NCBI RefSeq assembly: GCF_900129375.1
Contig: NZ_FQVN01000018.1
Location: 1 to 64,000 of the forward strand
DNA: 64,000 bases
From: Streptoalloteichus hindustanus
GTDB lineage: Bacteria > Actinomycetota > Actinomycetes > Mycobacteriales > Pseudonocardiaceae
Direction of reading: 5' to 3'
The notes beneath the pieces were generated by a model, which was not told the origin of the DNA, made no database searches, and worked only from the letters and a program-made list of their open reading frames with translations. Both the position numbers and the translations under genes were made by a program. The first letter of the stretch is position 1. Every line of letters starts with the position of its first letter. Below, piece by piece: positions 34,160 through 43,402 of the stretch.

Positions 34160-34804
34160 TCAACGCCAGGGTGGACCCCACCGCTCGGGAATCCCGGCCG
34201 TGGCCAGGTCGAGGGCCTCCTCCACGGTGGCGACGAGCAGCGCGGGGTCGGTCAGCACCCCCCGCTGGCAGCCGGTCTCGAAGCCGACTCGCGCGCCGGC
34301 CAGGACCAGCCGGACGAGCAGGCGCGGACGCAGGTCCGCCTCGGACACCCCCGCGCGCCCGGCGATCTCGGCGGCGATCAGGCGCTCCCCGTCGGCCTGC
34401 CGGCGCAGGCTGCCGGCGAGCAGCGCCGGCGTGACCTGGACGAGGTGGTGCACGGTGAGGTACCGGGTCAGGGCGGTCCGGTCCGGCGCGGTGAGGTGGT
34501 CCAGCATCGCGCGGTAGGCCGCCCGGAGCGCGGTCAGCGGCGGCTCCTCGGCGGGGCGCCGCGTCAGCCCGGCCAGCACGAGCTGGTCCAGCTCGGCCAC
34601 CGGGGCGAGCGCGACGTCCTCCTTGCCCTCGAAGTACCGGAAGAACGTGCGCGGCGAGACCTCCACGGCCGCCGCGATGCCCTCCACGGTGGTCGCGTCG
34701 TAGCCGTTGGCCGCGAACAGGTCGAGCGCGGCGTCGACGAGCGCCGCGCGCGTGCGCTGCTTCTTGCGCTCGCGCAGCCCGATCTGCTCCCCTCCGGCAC
34801 CCAT
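34160..34804 (-). CDS. TetR family regulator
   Basis: This 214-residue protein has a TetR helix-turn-helix near residues 10-60 (AALVDAALDLFAANGYDATTVEGIA, VSPRTFFRYFEGKEDV) and a helical ligand domain. ATG 34804 has AAGG 8 bases upstream. It is divergent from an NADP-dependent oxidoreductase 115 bp away, whose expression it probably controls. A dyad TGTCA-GCGAG-TGACA (34852-34866) in the gap is a candidate operator. Confidence 0.9.
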   Translation of the reverse strand: MGAGGEQIGLRERKKQRTRAALVDAALDLFAANGYDATTVEGIAAAVEVSPRTFFRYFEGKEDVALAPVAELDQLVLAGLTRRPAEEPPLTALRAAYRAMLDHLTAPDRTALTRYLTVHHLVQVTPALLAGSLRRQADGERLIAAEIAGRAGVSEADLRPRLLVRLVLAGARVGFETGCQRGVLTDPALLVATVEEALDLATAGIPERWGPPWR

Positions 34805-34851
34805 GCCCGCCACCTTACGTCAGCCACCGCATTCTGTCGTGTAGTGTCTTT

Positions 34852-34866
34852 TGTCAGCGAGTGACA
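34852..34866. promoter_or_regulatory. Candidate TetR operator
   Basis: The dyad TGTCA-GCGAG-TGACA lies between the divergent TetR and oxidoreductase genes. The arms are only 5 bp long, so this is a weak candidate supported mainly by position. Confidence 0.35.
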
Positions 34867-34919
34867 GTTTCTCTCGCGGTCGTTCCCCGGTCTTCCCGGT
34901 GTCTGCCCTGGAGGTCACC

Positions 34920-35948
34920 ATGTCCGTCCCCACCCCGCCCGCCACCGGCCGCGAGGTGCGGCTCGCCAGCCGTCCGCAGGGCTGGCCCACGCACGAGAAC
35001 TTCGACCTCGTCGAGGCCGCGGTCCCCACGCCGGGACCGGGCCAGGCGCTGGTCCGCAACCTCGTCATGAGCGTCGACCCGGCCATGCGGGGCTGGATGG
35101 ACGAGCGCCCCGCCTACCGGCCGCCGATGGAGCTCGGCAAGGCCATGGACGGCGGCGCGGTCGGCGAGGTCGTGGCGTCCGAGACCGACGCGCTCCGCCC
35201 CGGCGACGTGGTGCTGCACTTCCAGGGCTGGCGCGACTACGCGCTGGTCGACGCGAAGAACGCGGTCAAGGTCGACCCGGACGCCGCGCCGCTGGGCGCC
35301 TACCTGGGTGTGCTCGGCATGCCGGGGCTGACCGCCTACGCGGGCCTGCTGGAGGTCGGCGCGATGCGCGAGGGCGACGTCGTGTTCGTCTCCGGCGCGG
35401 CGGGCGCGGTCGGGTCGCTGGTGGGCCAGATCGCGAAGCTGCGCGGCGCGTCCCGGGTGATCGGCTCGGCCGGCAGCGCCGACAAGGTCCGCTTCCTGAC
35501 CGAGGAGCTGGGCTTCGACGCGGCGTTCAACTACAAGGACGCGCCGGTGCACGAGCAGCTCCGCGCCGCCGCCCCGGACGGCATCGACCTCTACTTCGAC
35601 AACGTTGGCGGCGACCACCTGGAGGCCGCGATCTCCGCGCTGCGCCTGCACGGGCGGGTCGCCGTCTGCGGGATGATCTCGCAGTACAACGCCGAGTCGC
35701 CGTCGCCGGCGCCGCGCAACCTCGTGCAGCTCATCAGCAAGCGCCTCACGGTGCGCGGTTTCCTGGTCTCCGACCACGCGCACCTGCGCGAGGAGTTCCA
35801 GCGCGAGGTCGGCGGGTGGCTGCGCGACGGGAAGCTGCAGTACCGCGAGACCGTCGTGGACGGCCTGGAGAACGCGGTCGACGCGTTCCTCGGCATGATG
35901 CGGGGCGAGAACGTCGGCAAGATGCTGGTGAACATCGCGTCGCGCTGA
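34920..35948 (+). CDS. NADP-dependent medium-chain oxidoreductase
   Basis: This 342-residue zinc-free medium-chain reductase is of the leukotriene B4 dehydrogenase/CurA type, which reduces alpha,beta-unsaturated carbonyls with NADPH. Visible features are MSVDPAMRGWM near residue 44, the nucleotide loop VSGAAGAVGSLVGQIAK, GIDLYFDNVGGDHLEAA, and the late RGFLVSDHAH. GGAGG precedes the ATG by 5 bases. It is divergent from a TetR regulator, an arrangement common for stress or xenobiotic-responsive reductases. Confidence 0.9.
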   Translation: MSVPTPPATGREVRLASRPQGWPTHENFDLVEAAVPTPGPGQALVRNLVMSVDPAMRGWMDERPAYRPPMELGKAMDGGAVGEVVASETDALRPGDVVLHFQGWRDYALVDAKNAVKVDPDAAPLGAYLGVLGMPGLTAYAGLLEVGAMREGDVVFVSGAAGAVGSLVGQIAKLRGASRVIGSAGSADKVRFLTEELGFDAAFNYKDAPVHEQLRAAAPDGIDLYFDNVGGDHLEAAISALRLHGRVAVCGMISQYNAESPSPAPRNLVQLISKRLTVRGFLVSDHAHLREEFQREVGGWLRDGKLQYRETVVDGLENAVDAFLGMMRGENVGKMLVNIASR

Positions 35949-35987
35949 GCGGCTCGCGCCGGGACCGGAGAGCGGGGTCGGGGCGGG

Positions 35988-36614
35988 TCAGCCGGGCAGT
36001 GGCTCGGCTGACGCCGTCTCGACCCCGATCTTCTTGTAGCGCAACCGGTCCCGCTCGACCGCGCCGTCCAGGTCCAGCTCGCCCGCGACGAGCGCCGACG
36101 CCGTCTCCAGGTCGGTCTCCACCACCGCGGCCGGGTTGTCGGCGGGCCCGTCGGCGTAGCCGGGCACGTCCGCGACGTGCAGCGTGAAGACCACCTCGCC
36201 GAGCCGGACCTCGACCGTCGCCACGTCGACCACCGGCCGCAGCATCGTCGCCAGCGGCACGGCGAACCAGTGCTCCCGCACCGAGTCGGTCGAGCGGCGC
36301 TCGCCGAGCCGGCCGCCGCCCCAGTCGGCCAGCGCCGCGAGGACCGGCGTCAGCTCGCGGCCCGCCGGCGCGAGCTCGTAGACGTGCGCGGTCGAGCGCG
36401 GCACCCGGCGCCGGACCACCAGGCCGTCCCGCTCCATCTCCCGCAGCCGGGCGGCCAGCACGTCGGTGCTCACCCCCGGCAGGTCGGCGAGCAGGTCGCT
36501 GTAGCGGCGGGGACCGCCCAGCAGCTCCCGCACGACGAGCAGCGTCCAGCGCTCTCCGAGGTGGTCGAGCGCCCTGGCGATGGGGCAGAACTGGTCGTAA
36601 CTCCGACGCGGCAC
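35988..36614 (-). CDS. HxlR family winged-helix regulator
   Basis: This 208-residue protein has an N-terminal HxlR/MarR-like winged helix (CPIARALDHLGERWTLLVVRELLGGPRRYSDL, with PGVSTDVLAARLREMERDGLV) and a C-terminal domain of about 100 residues resembling a small sterol-carrier-like fold. HxlR proteins often respond to redox or electrophile stress. The divergent gene is alaA. A CCAAG-N6-CTTGG dyad lies between them and may be the operator. Confidence 0.88.
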   Translation of the reverse strand: MPRRSYDQFCPIARALDHLGERWTLLVVRELLGGPRRYSDLLADLPGVSTDVLAARLREMERDGLVVRRRVPRSTAHVYELAPAGRELTPVLAALADWGGGRLGERRSTDSVREHWFAVPLATMLRPVVDVATVEVRLGEVVFTLHVADVPGYADGPADNPAAVVETDLETASALVAGELDLDGAVERDRLRYKKIGVETASAEPLPG

Positions 36615-36644
36615 TCCATCAGGGTACCGATCCGGTTGGACTTT

Positions 36645-36660
36645 CCAAGTACCCGCTTGG
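36645..36660. promoter_or_regulatory. Candidate HxlR operator
   Basis: CCAAG-TACCCG-CTTGG is a perfect dyad in the 83-bp gap between the divergent HxlR gene and alaA. It fits the size of a winged-helix dimer site. This is inference from position only. Confidence 0.45.
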
Positions 36661-36697
36661 TAGAACCAAGGAGCGACCGCGGGAGGAAGGCACCGGC

Positions 36698-37912
36698 ATG
36701 CAGATCACCCAGTCGAGCAAGCTCGCCGACGTCTGCTACGACGTCCGCGGCCCGGTCCTCAGACAGGCCCAGCGGCTGGAGGAGGAGGGGCACCACATCC
36801 TCAAGCTGCACATCGGCAACCCGGCGCCGTTCGGGTTCGCCGCGCCCGAGTCCATCCTGCGCGACGTCATCCGCAACCTGCCGAACGCGACCGGCTACAG
36901 CGACTCCAAGGGCGTGCTGTCGGCGCGGCGCGCGGTCGTGCAGCACTACGAGGAGCGCGGCGTCCTCGGGCTCGACGTCGAGGACGTCTACCTCGGCAAC
37001 GGGGTCTCCGAGCTGATCGTCATGTCGTTGCAGGCGTTGCTGGACAACGGCGACGAGGTGCTGATCCCCGCGCCCGACTATCCACTGTGGACAGCGTCGG
37101 TGACGTTGTCCGGCGGCCGGCCGGTGCACTACGTGTGCGACGAGCAGGCCGGCTGGCTGCCCGACCTCGCCGACATCGCCTCGAAGATCACCGACCGCAC
37201 CAGGGCGCTGGTGCTGATCAACCCGAACAACCCGACCGGCGCGGTCTACCCCCGCGAGCTGCTGACCGAGCTGGTCGAGCTGGCCCGGCGCAACAACCTC
37301 GTCCTGTTCTCGGACGAGATCTACGACAAGATCCTCTACGACGGCGCGACGCACACCTGCACCGCCTCGCTCGCGCCCGACCTGCTGTGCCTGACCTTCA
37401 ACGGGCTGTCCAAGACCTACCGGCTCGCCGGGTTCCGCTCCGGCTGGATGACCGTCTCCGGCCCCAAGCAGCACGCCCGCAGCTACATCGAGGGCCTGGA
37501 CATCCTGGCCAACATGCGGCTGTGCCCGAACGTGCCCGCGCAGCACGCCATCCAGACCGCGCTCGGCGGCCACCAGAGCATCAACGACCTGCTGCTGCCC
37601 AGCGGGCGGCTGCTGGAGCAGCGCGACCGGGCCTGGGAGCTGCTGAACCAGATCCCGGGCATCTCCTGCGTGAAGCCGATGGGCGCGCTCTACGCCTTCC
37701 CCCGGATCGACCCGAAGGTCCACCCGATCCACGACGACGAGAAGTTCGTGCTCGACCTGCTGCTGGCCGAGAAGCTCCTCGTCGTGCAGGGCACCGGGTT
37801 CAACTGGCCGCGCCCGGACCACTTCCGCATCGTGACCCTGCCCAGGGTCGACGACCTGGAGGCCGCGATCGGCCGGATCGGCCACTTCCTCACCCACTAC
37901 CGCCAGGGCTGA
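36698..37912 (+). CDS. alaA: Alanine aminotransferase, AlaA type
   Basis: This 404-residue PLP aminotransferase is nearly the same length as E. coli AlaA and follows it along its whole sequence: VCYDVRGPVL, HIGNPAPFGF, YLGNGVSELI, PAPDYPLWTA, NPNNPTGAVY (residues 175-184), FSDEIYDKILYDG, PLP lysine K239 in FNGLSKTYRLAGFR, and the end FNWPRPDHFRIVTLPRVDD. It would exchange amino groups between pyruvate and glutamate. GGGAGGAAGG precedes the ATG. A copy of the dispersed palindrome lies in the codons for YPLWTA (37079-37093). Confidence 0.92.
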   Translation: MQITQSSKLADVCYDVRGPVLRQAQRLEEEGHHILKLHIGNPAPFGFAAPESILRDVIRNLPNATGYSDSKGVLSARRAVVQHYEERGVLGLDVEDVYLGNGVSELIVMSLQALLDNGDEVLIPAPDYPLWTASVTLSGGRPVHYVCDEQAGWLPDLADIASKITDRTRALVLINPNNPTGAVYPRELLTELVELARRNNLVLFSDEIYDKILYDGATHTCTASLAPDLLCLTFNGLSKTYRLAGFRSGWMTVSGPKQHARSYIEGLDILANMRLCPNVPAQHAIQTALGGHQSINDLLLPSGRLLEQRDRAWELLNQIPGISCVKPMGALYAFPRIDPKVHPIHDDEKFVLDLLLAEKLLVVQGTGFNWPRPDHFRIVTLPRVDDLEAAIGRIGHFLTHYRQG

Positions 37913-37963
37913 CCCGCGCGGCTCCCCGGTTCTCCCCGCGGGGCGGGGAGTTCGGGCGGCGCG

Positions 37964-40699
37964 TCAGCGCTCCGCCTCCCGGAACTCCGCCAGCTCCCTG
38001 GGGAGCTGGGTCCGGCGGCGCACACCGAGCTTGCGGTAGGCGTTGGTCAGGTGGGTCTCCACCGTGCGCCGCGCCAGGCGCGTCAGCTCGGAGATCTCGT
38101 TGTTGGACCGCCCCGCCGCGGCCAGGCCGACGATCCGCCGCTCCGCGTCCGTGAGCGCCGCCAACCCGGTCCCGTTCCGCCGTTCCCTCCGTTCGCCCAG
38201 TTCGCCGAGGGCCCCGTCGACGCGTCGCAGGAGCCGGGGCATGGCGAGTTGGTCGGCCAACGCCCGCGCGTCGCGCAACGCCTCCCGTGCCCGCCGGCCC
38301 TGCCCGAGCGCCGCCCTGGCGCGGCCGAGGTCGACCAGCGACTCGGCCAGCTCCACCGGGGCAGGGGAGCCGGCCAGCAGGTCCACGGCCTCCGCCAGCA
38401 GGCCGAGCCGGCGCTCGCCGGCGGCCGTCGCGGCCAGCGCCCGCAACGCGCGGCCCACCACGCGGGGCGTGGCCCAGGTGCGGGCGTGCCGCAGCTCCTC
38501 CTCTGCCAGCGGCACCGCCTCCGCGACCCGGCCGAGTGCCACCTGGACGTGGGCGGCGGCCGACCGCCACGGGGTGACCACGGGCGAGACCCGGCCCCAC
38601 GCGAGCTGCCGGGCCCCGCAGTCCTGGAAGTCGGCGAGCGCGCCCGCGAGGTCGCCGGACGCCGCGCGCAGGACGCCCCGGGCGTAGAGCAGGTCGCACC
38701 ACTCCCAGGACGTGCTCTCGTCCCCCGCCACCAGCTCCACCAGCCGGGACGCCTCCGGCAGCCGGTCCAGCCCCACGAGGGCGAGGACGACCTGCGAGAC
38801 CACGTGCACCGGGCGCACCCCGCCCCGCGTCGCGGCCACCACGAGCGGCTCGCTCTCCTCGATCGCGCGGGCGAACGCCCCCTCGGCCACGGCGGCCGCC
38901 GCCCGGGCGCCGGCCAGGACCCGCCGCGCCGGGTCGCTGAGGTCGGGTCGGTCGCCGAGCACCTCGTCGGCGATCCGCCGCGCCTCGGGCAACCGGTCGG
39001 CCCACCGCGTGACGATGGCGGCGGAGGCGTGCCAGTAGGGCAGGAGCGCCGGGGGCGGCGGCGCGGGGGGCCGGGGCGCGATCCTGGCCAACGCCTCCTC
39101 CGCCGAGACCAGCCCGGCGGTGGCGTCGCACACGGCCAGCAGCCCGCGGGCCACCGGCTCGATCTCCCCCGGCGCGGCGGCCGCGGCCGCGCGCAGCCGC
39201 CGGACGGCGGCGGGCCAGGTCAGGACGTCCTGGGCGGCGATCAACGCGGCCGCCGCCCGCGTCGCCGCCGCGAACCCGTCGCCGTCCCCCACCCGGGCGC
39301 CGACGTCGTCGAGCAGCCGGAGCGCGGCGTCGACCCGGCCGTTGGCCGCCAACACGGCGCCGAGCGACGGGGCGATCCTGGCCGACAGGCGCGGGCCGGC
39401 CTCCCGCAGCGCCTCGGTCAGCCGCCGCACGGCCGCCTCGGAGTTGACCGAGATCTCCACCTCCCCGAGCCGCGCCAGGACCAGGCTCCGCCGCTCCGGG
39501 GACAGCGGGGCGTCCAGCGCCCGGCGCAGGAACGCCGTCGCCTCCTCGGGCCGGCCCCCGCTCCACGCCCGTCGGCCCGCGGTCCAGAGGGTGTCCGCCA
39601 TCCACCGCTCGGCCACGACGTCGGCCTGCACCAGGTGGCGGGCCACGGCCTCGGGCGCGGCGCGGCGCTCGTGCAGCAGCGCCGCGACCCTGCGGTGCAG
39701 CGCTCCCTGCTCCTCGGGTTCCGAGCAGAGCGCGAGGACGGCGTCCCGCAGCACCGGGTGCGTGAAGCGGGGCGGGTCAGCGCGGTCCAGGACGCCCTGC
39801 TCCCGCATCGCGGCGAGCCAGTCGGCGAGCCACGGGAGGGTTTCCCCGGTCAGCGCGGGCAGCAGCTCGGCCGCGTGGTCCTCCCCCTCCACCGCCGCGA
39901 TGACCCGCAGCAGGTGGTCCCTCCGCGTCCCACCGTCGTTGGTCAGGCGGTGCAGCGCCCGCACGAACGCGCCGCCGCCGACGTCGGCCAGCCGTCGGGG
40001 CGCCCGCCCGACCGGCCCGTCCCCCGCCATCAGCGCGAGATCCCGGACCAACGCGTGCACCAGCAACGGGTGCCCGGTGGTCATCCGCGCGCACTCGTCG
40101 CACACCTCGTCCGGCGTCGTCGGGCCGAGCCCGGCGCGCACGATCCTGGCCACCGTGGCGGGGCTCAGCGGCCGGGGCCGCAGGACCGTCGCCGCGCCGA
40201 CCGCCGCGAGGCGGCCGGGCACTCCGGGGTTGGTGCGCTCGGCGACGACCAGGAGGACCGGCAAATCGGCGAGCAGGTCGGCGCACCGGACGAGATAGCG
40301 CAGGGAGGCCGGGTCGGCGACGTGGACGTCGTCGACCACGAGCAACAGCGGCTCCTCCTCCGCCAGCCGGCGCAGGAGGACGTCGAGGTGGTCGAACGCC
40401 TCGTCGTCCGGTCCCGACGGCTGGTCCCCGCGCAACGGGCACCGCTCCTCCAACGCCACCTCGAACAGCTGCCGCGCCACGCCGAGCCGGAAGCCGCTCT
40501 CCTCGGCCGAGCACCGCGCGCGCAGCACCCGCATCCGGTCCGGGGCCGGGCCGGCCTCCCGGAGCGCGATCTCGTCCAGGAGCGTGGTCTTGCCGACGCC
40601 CGGCCCGCCGGCCACGACGAGCAGCCCGCCGGACCCGGCACGGGCGCGGGCGGCCAGGTTCGCGGCGGTCGTCAGCTCGTGGTCACGTTCGAACAGCAC
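37964..40699 (-). CDS. LAL-type LuxR regulator (AAA ATPase), second of pair
   Basis: This 911-residue regulator has an N-terminal AAA ATPase (Walker A GGPGVGKTT, residues 31-39; Walker B LLLVVDDVHVAD around 117-128). A long helical TPR-like middle follows, with a C-terminal LuxR helix-turn-helix (about 845-905: LTDAERRIVGLAAAGRSNNE, RRTVETHLTNAYRKLG). LAL proteins commonly activate secondary-metabolite or sugar-use genes. GTG 40699 has GGGAGAG just upstream and lies 18 bases after the stop of a similar LAL gene, so the two are co-transcribed. No obvious target cluster is adjacent. Confidence 0.92.
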   Translation of the reverse strand: MLFERDHELTTAANLAARARAGSGGLLVVAGGPGVGKTTLLDEIALREAGPAPDRMRVLRARCSAEESGFRLGVARQLFEVALEERCPLRGDQPSGPDDEAFDHLDVLLRRLAEEEPLLLVVDDVHVADPASLRYLVRCADLLADLPVLLVVAERTNPGVPGRLAAVGAATVLRPRPLSPATVARIVRAGLGPTTPDEVCDECARMTTGHPLLVHALVRDLALMAGDGPVGRAPRRLADVGGGAFVRALHRLTNDGGTRRDHLLRVIAAVEGEDHAAELLPALTGETLPWLADWLAAMREQGVLDRADPPRFTHPVLRDAVLALCSEPEEQGALHRRVAALLHERRAAPEAVARHLVQADVVAERWMADTLWTAGRRAWSGGRPEEATAFLRRALDAPLSPERRSLVLARLGEVEISVNSEAAVRRLTEALREAGPRLSARIAPSLGAVLAANGRVDAALRLLDDVGARVGDGDGFAAATRAAAALIAAQDVLTWPAAVRRLRAAAAAAPGEIEPVARGLLAVCDATAGLVSAEEALARIAPRPPAPPPPALLPYWHASAAIVTRWADRLPEARRIADEVLGDRPDLSDPARRVLAGARAAAAVAEGAFARAIEESEPLVVAATRGGVRPVHVVSQVVLALVGLDRLPEASRLVELVAGDESTSWEWCDLLYARGVLRAASGDLAGALADFQDCGARQLAWGRVSPVVTPWRSAAAHVQVALGRVAEAVPLAEEELRHARTWATPRVVGRALRALAATAAGERRLGLLAEAVDLLAGSPAPVELAESLVDLGRARAALGQGRRAREALRDARALADQLAMPRLLRRVDGALGELGERRERRNGTGLAALTDAERRIVGLAAAGRSNNEISELTRLARRTVETHLTNAYRKLGVRRRTQLPRELAEFREAER

Positions 40700-40717
40700 G
40701 CCTCTCCCGTCCGGTCC

Positions 40718-43402
40718 TCACTCGTCCGCCAACACCTCGGCGAGCTGCGCCCGTCGGGTGATGCCCAACTTGCGGTAGGCGTTGGTCAGGTGGGTCTCCA
40801 CCGTGCGCCGGGTCAGGTGCAGGGCCGCGCAGATTTCCGGGTTCGAGTGGCCGTCCGCGGCGAGCCGGACGACCCGGCGCTCGGCGGCCGTGAGCGCGCC
40901 GGGCCCGGACCGCGCCGCCCCGCGGAGCCGGGCGCCCGCCGCCGCCAACGCGGTGCGGGCGAGCCGCGTCAACCGGGGCGCGCCGAGCCGCTCCGCCCTG
41001 GCCAGCGCCTCGTGCAGCACCTCGCGGCCGGCTCGGCCCCGCCCCAGCGCGACCCGCGCGCGGCCGAGATCGACCAGCGCCCGCACCAGATCGGGCTCGG
41101 CGGGCGACCGCGCGAGCGCGGCCACCGCCTCGGCCAACGCGCGTTCGCCGTCCTCCCCGCCCAGGGCGACGCCGCGCGCCCGCAGCGCCCGCCCCACCGC
41201 CCGCTCGGTCCCCCACGTCCTGGCGAGGGCGAGGTCCTCCTCCGCCAGCCGCGCGGCGTCCGCCGGCCGACCCAGTTCCGCGTGGGTAAGGGCCGCCTCG
41301 ACCCGCCACGGCATGAGCATCGGGCCGGGGAACCGACGCGCGAGTTGCCGTTCGCCGCACTCCAGGTAGTCGGCGAGCGCGCGGTCGGGGTCGCCGAGGG
41401 CCGCGTGCAGGTATCCCCGCGCGAACAGGAAGAAGTTCCACTCCCACGACATGCGGGGCGCCCGCGCCGTCACGTCGTCGGCGAGGCGCCGAGCCTCGTC
41501 GAGCCGGTCGAGTTCCACGAGGGCGAGCACGACCTGGGCCGCCGGGTACGGGGTCGACGCGACGCGCGGGTCGCGGCCGGCGGCGAGGGCCCGCTCGTAC
41601 CGGCCGGCCACCACCGCGGTGTCGGCGCGCTGCCCGGCCACGTGCGTCGCGAACTGCGGCGCGAACGGCGCCATGCCCTCGGCGACCTCGTCGATCAGCC
41701 GGTGCCCCTCCTCGGTGCGGTCGGCCCAGCACAGGGCGGAGCCGGCGAGCGCGCGGAGGCAGGGGTCCAGCGGCGCCGGCCACCGCCCGGCGAGGACGTG
41801 CCGAACCCTGGCCGCCAGCTCGGCCGCCGAGATCCGGCCGGCCCCCGCCTCGTACAGGGTCACGATCGCGTGCGGGAGCGACTCCGGCGACATCCCGTCC
41901 GTGACCGCCCGGAGCTGTTCGAGCCGGGCGACCCACACCGCGTCGTCCGGCGCGGCGGCCAGCACGGCTACCGCGCGCACTCCCTCGGCCAGCTCGACGT
42001 CGGCGAGTCCCTCGGCGATCTCGTCCAGCGCGGCGACCGCGCCAGCGACCTCGCCGCCGGCCGCCAGCGCCATGCCGAGCGCGGGAGCGATCGCCGCCCG
42101 CCGGCCCTCGTCGGGCTGCAGCCGCAGCGCCTCGCCCAGCCGCCGCGCGCCGGCCAGCGGATCGGACAGAGCCTCCAGAGCGCCGAGCCGGGACAGGACC
42201 TCCGCCAGGGCAGGGGACGGCAACGGCGAGTCCGCCACGTGCCGCAGGAGGCGCAACGCGAGATCGGTCCGCCCCTCCCCGATGGCGCCGTCGGCGACGC
42301 ACAGCAGGCTGTCCACCGCCCACGGCTCGGTCGGCCCCGGCGTCCGGAGCAGATGGCGGGCCACCGCCTCGGCCGGAGCGCCGCGCTCGTAGAGCAGCTT
42401 GGCGGCGGCGCGGTGCGCCGCCTGCCGCTCCGCCGGCTCCACGCCGCTGAGCACCGCGTCCCGCAGCAGGGGGTGGGCCAGCCGGGGTGGAGTGCCGACG
42501 ACGCTGCCCTGGTGGCGGAGCTGCTGGAGCACGGCCCGCAGCCACGGGCCGTCCACCCCGCTGACCGCCGGCAGCAGCGCCTCGGTCGCCTCCTCGCCGT
42601 CCAGCACGCCCAACGCCCGCCCCACCTGGCGCGCGTCCCAGGCCGCGAGGGAGACCAGGGTGCGGATGGCAGCGCCGTAGCGGCCCCGGGGGAACCACTC
42701 CGCCCCGCCGGCCAGGACCTCCGGCCAGCCCTCGCCCACGGCGGCCAGGTCGTCGAGCAACGCGTGCAGCAGCATCGGGACGCCCAGGGACGCCCGCGCG
42801 CACTCCCGGGCCACCTCCTCCGGCACCGCCGCCCCGAACCGCGCGCGCACCAACGCGACACCGGCGTCCGCGCCGAGCGGACCGAGGTCCACCAGCGTGG
42901 CGAGCGAGCCCGGCAGGCGATGGGTGAGCTCCCGGTCGACGGGCGCGCCGCTGTAGCGGAAGAGCAGCCGCTCCGTCACCACGACGAGCACGGGCACCCG
43001 GTCCAGCCGACGCGCGAGGAAGGTCAGCCACCGCTGGAAGGCGTCGTCGGCGAGGTCCACGTCGTCGACCGCGAGGAGCAGCGGCGAGTCGGCCGCGAGC
43101 TGGTGGAGCCACCGGTACCGCTGGTGGAACAGCGCGTGCTCGTCCGCCGCGGCCCCGGGCGCGCCGGGGAGGAGCCGGTCCAACGCGGCGTCCGGCCCGT
43201 CCGGCTCCCGGCACGCGATCCGCAGCACCCGCATCCCGGTGGCCTCGGCCCGCCGACCGGCCTCGGCCAGCAGGGAGGTCTTCCCGCTCCCCGGCTGGCC
43301 GCGCACCAGGACGAGCCGCCCGGCGCCGTCGCGGGTGCGCCGCGCGGCGGCGGCGATCGTCGCGAGCTGGTCATCACGATCGAGCAGCGCCACGCGGATC
43401 AT
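40718..43402 (-). CDS. LAL-type LuxR regulator (AAA ATPase), first of pair
   Basis: This 894-residue paralogue of the downstream regulator has Walker A GQPGSGKTS (residues 35-43), Walker B LLLAVDDVDLAD (about 118-129), a TPR-like helical middle and a C-terminal LuxR domain (GALTAAERRVVRLAADGHSN, RRTVETHLTNAYRKLG). The recognition helix is almost identical in the two proteins, so they may bind the same DNA or form mixed oligomers. The ATG at 43402 has no visible ribosome site and could be leaderless. The pair arose by tandem duplication, with the middle regions well diverged. Confidence 0.9.
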   Translation of the reverse strand: MIRVALLDRDDQLATIAAAARRTRDGAGRLVLVRGQPGSGKTSLLAEAGRRAEATGMRVLRIACREPDGPDAALDRLLPGAPGAAADEHALFHQRYRWLHQLAADSPLLLAVDDVDLADDAFQRWLTFLARRLDRVPVLVVVTERLLFRYSGAPVDRELTHRLPGSLATLVDLGPLGADAGVALVRARFGAAVPEEVARECARASLGVPMLLHALLDDLAAVGEGWPEVLAGGAEWFPRGRYGAAIRTLVSLAAWDARQVGRALGVLDGEEATEALLPAVSGVDGPWLRAVLQQLRHQGSVVGTPPRLAHPLLRDAVLSGVEPAERQAAHRAAAKLLYERGAPAEAVARHLLRTPGPTEPWAVDSLLCVADGAIGEGRTDLALRLLRHVADSPLPSPALAEVLSRLGALEALSDPLAGARRLGEALRLQPDEGRRAAIAPALGMALAAGGEVAGAVAALDEIAEGLADVELAEGVRAVAVLAAAPDDAVWVARLEQLRAVTDGMSPESLPHAIVTLYEAGAGRISAAELAARVRHVLAGRWPAPLDPCLRALAGSALCWADRTEEGHRLIDEVAEGMAPFAPQFATHVAGQRADTAVVAGRYERALAAGRDPRVASTPYPAAQVVLALVELDRLDEARRLADDVTARAPRMSWEWNFFLFARGYLHAALGDPDRALADYLECGERQLARRFPGPMLMPWRVEAALTHAELGRPADAARLAEEDLALARTWGTERAVGRALRARGVALGGEDGERALAEAVAALARSPAEPDLVRALVDLGRARVALGRGRAGREVLHEALARAERLGAPRLTRLARTALAAAGARLRGAARSGPGALTAAERRVVRLAADGHSNPEICAALHLTRRTVETHLTNAYRKLGITRRAQLAEVLADE

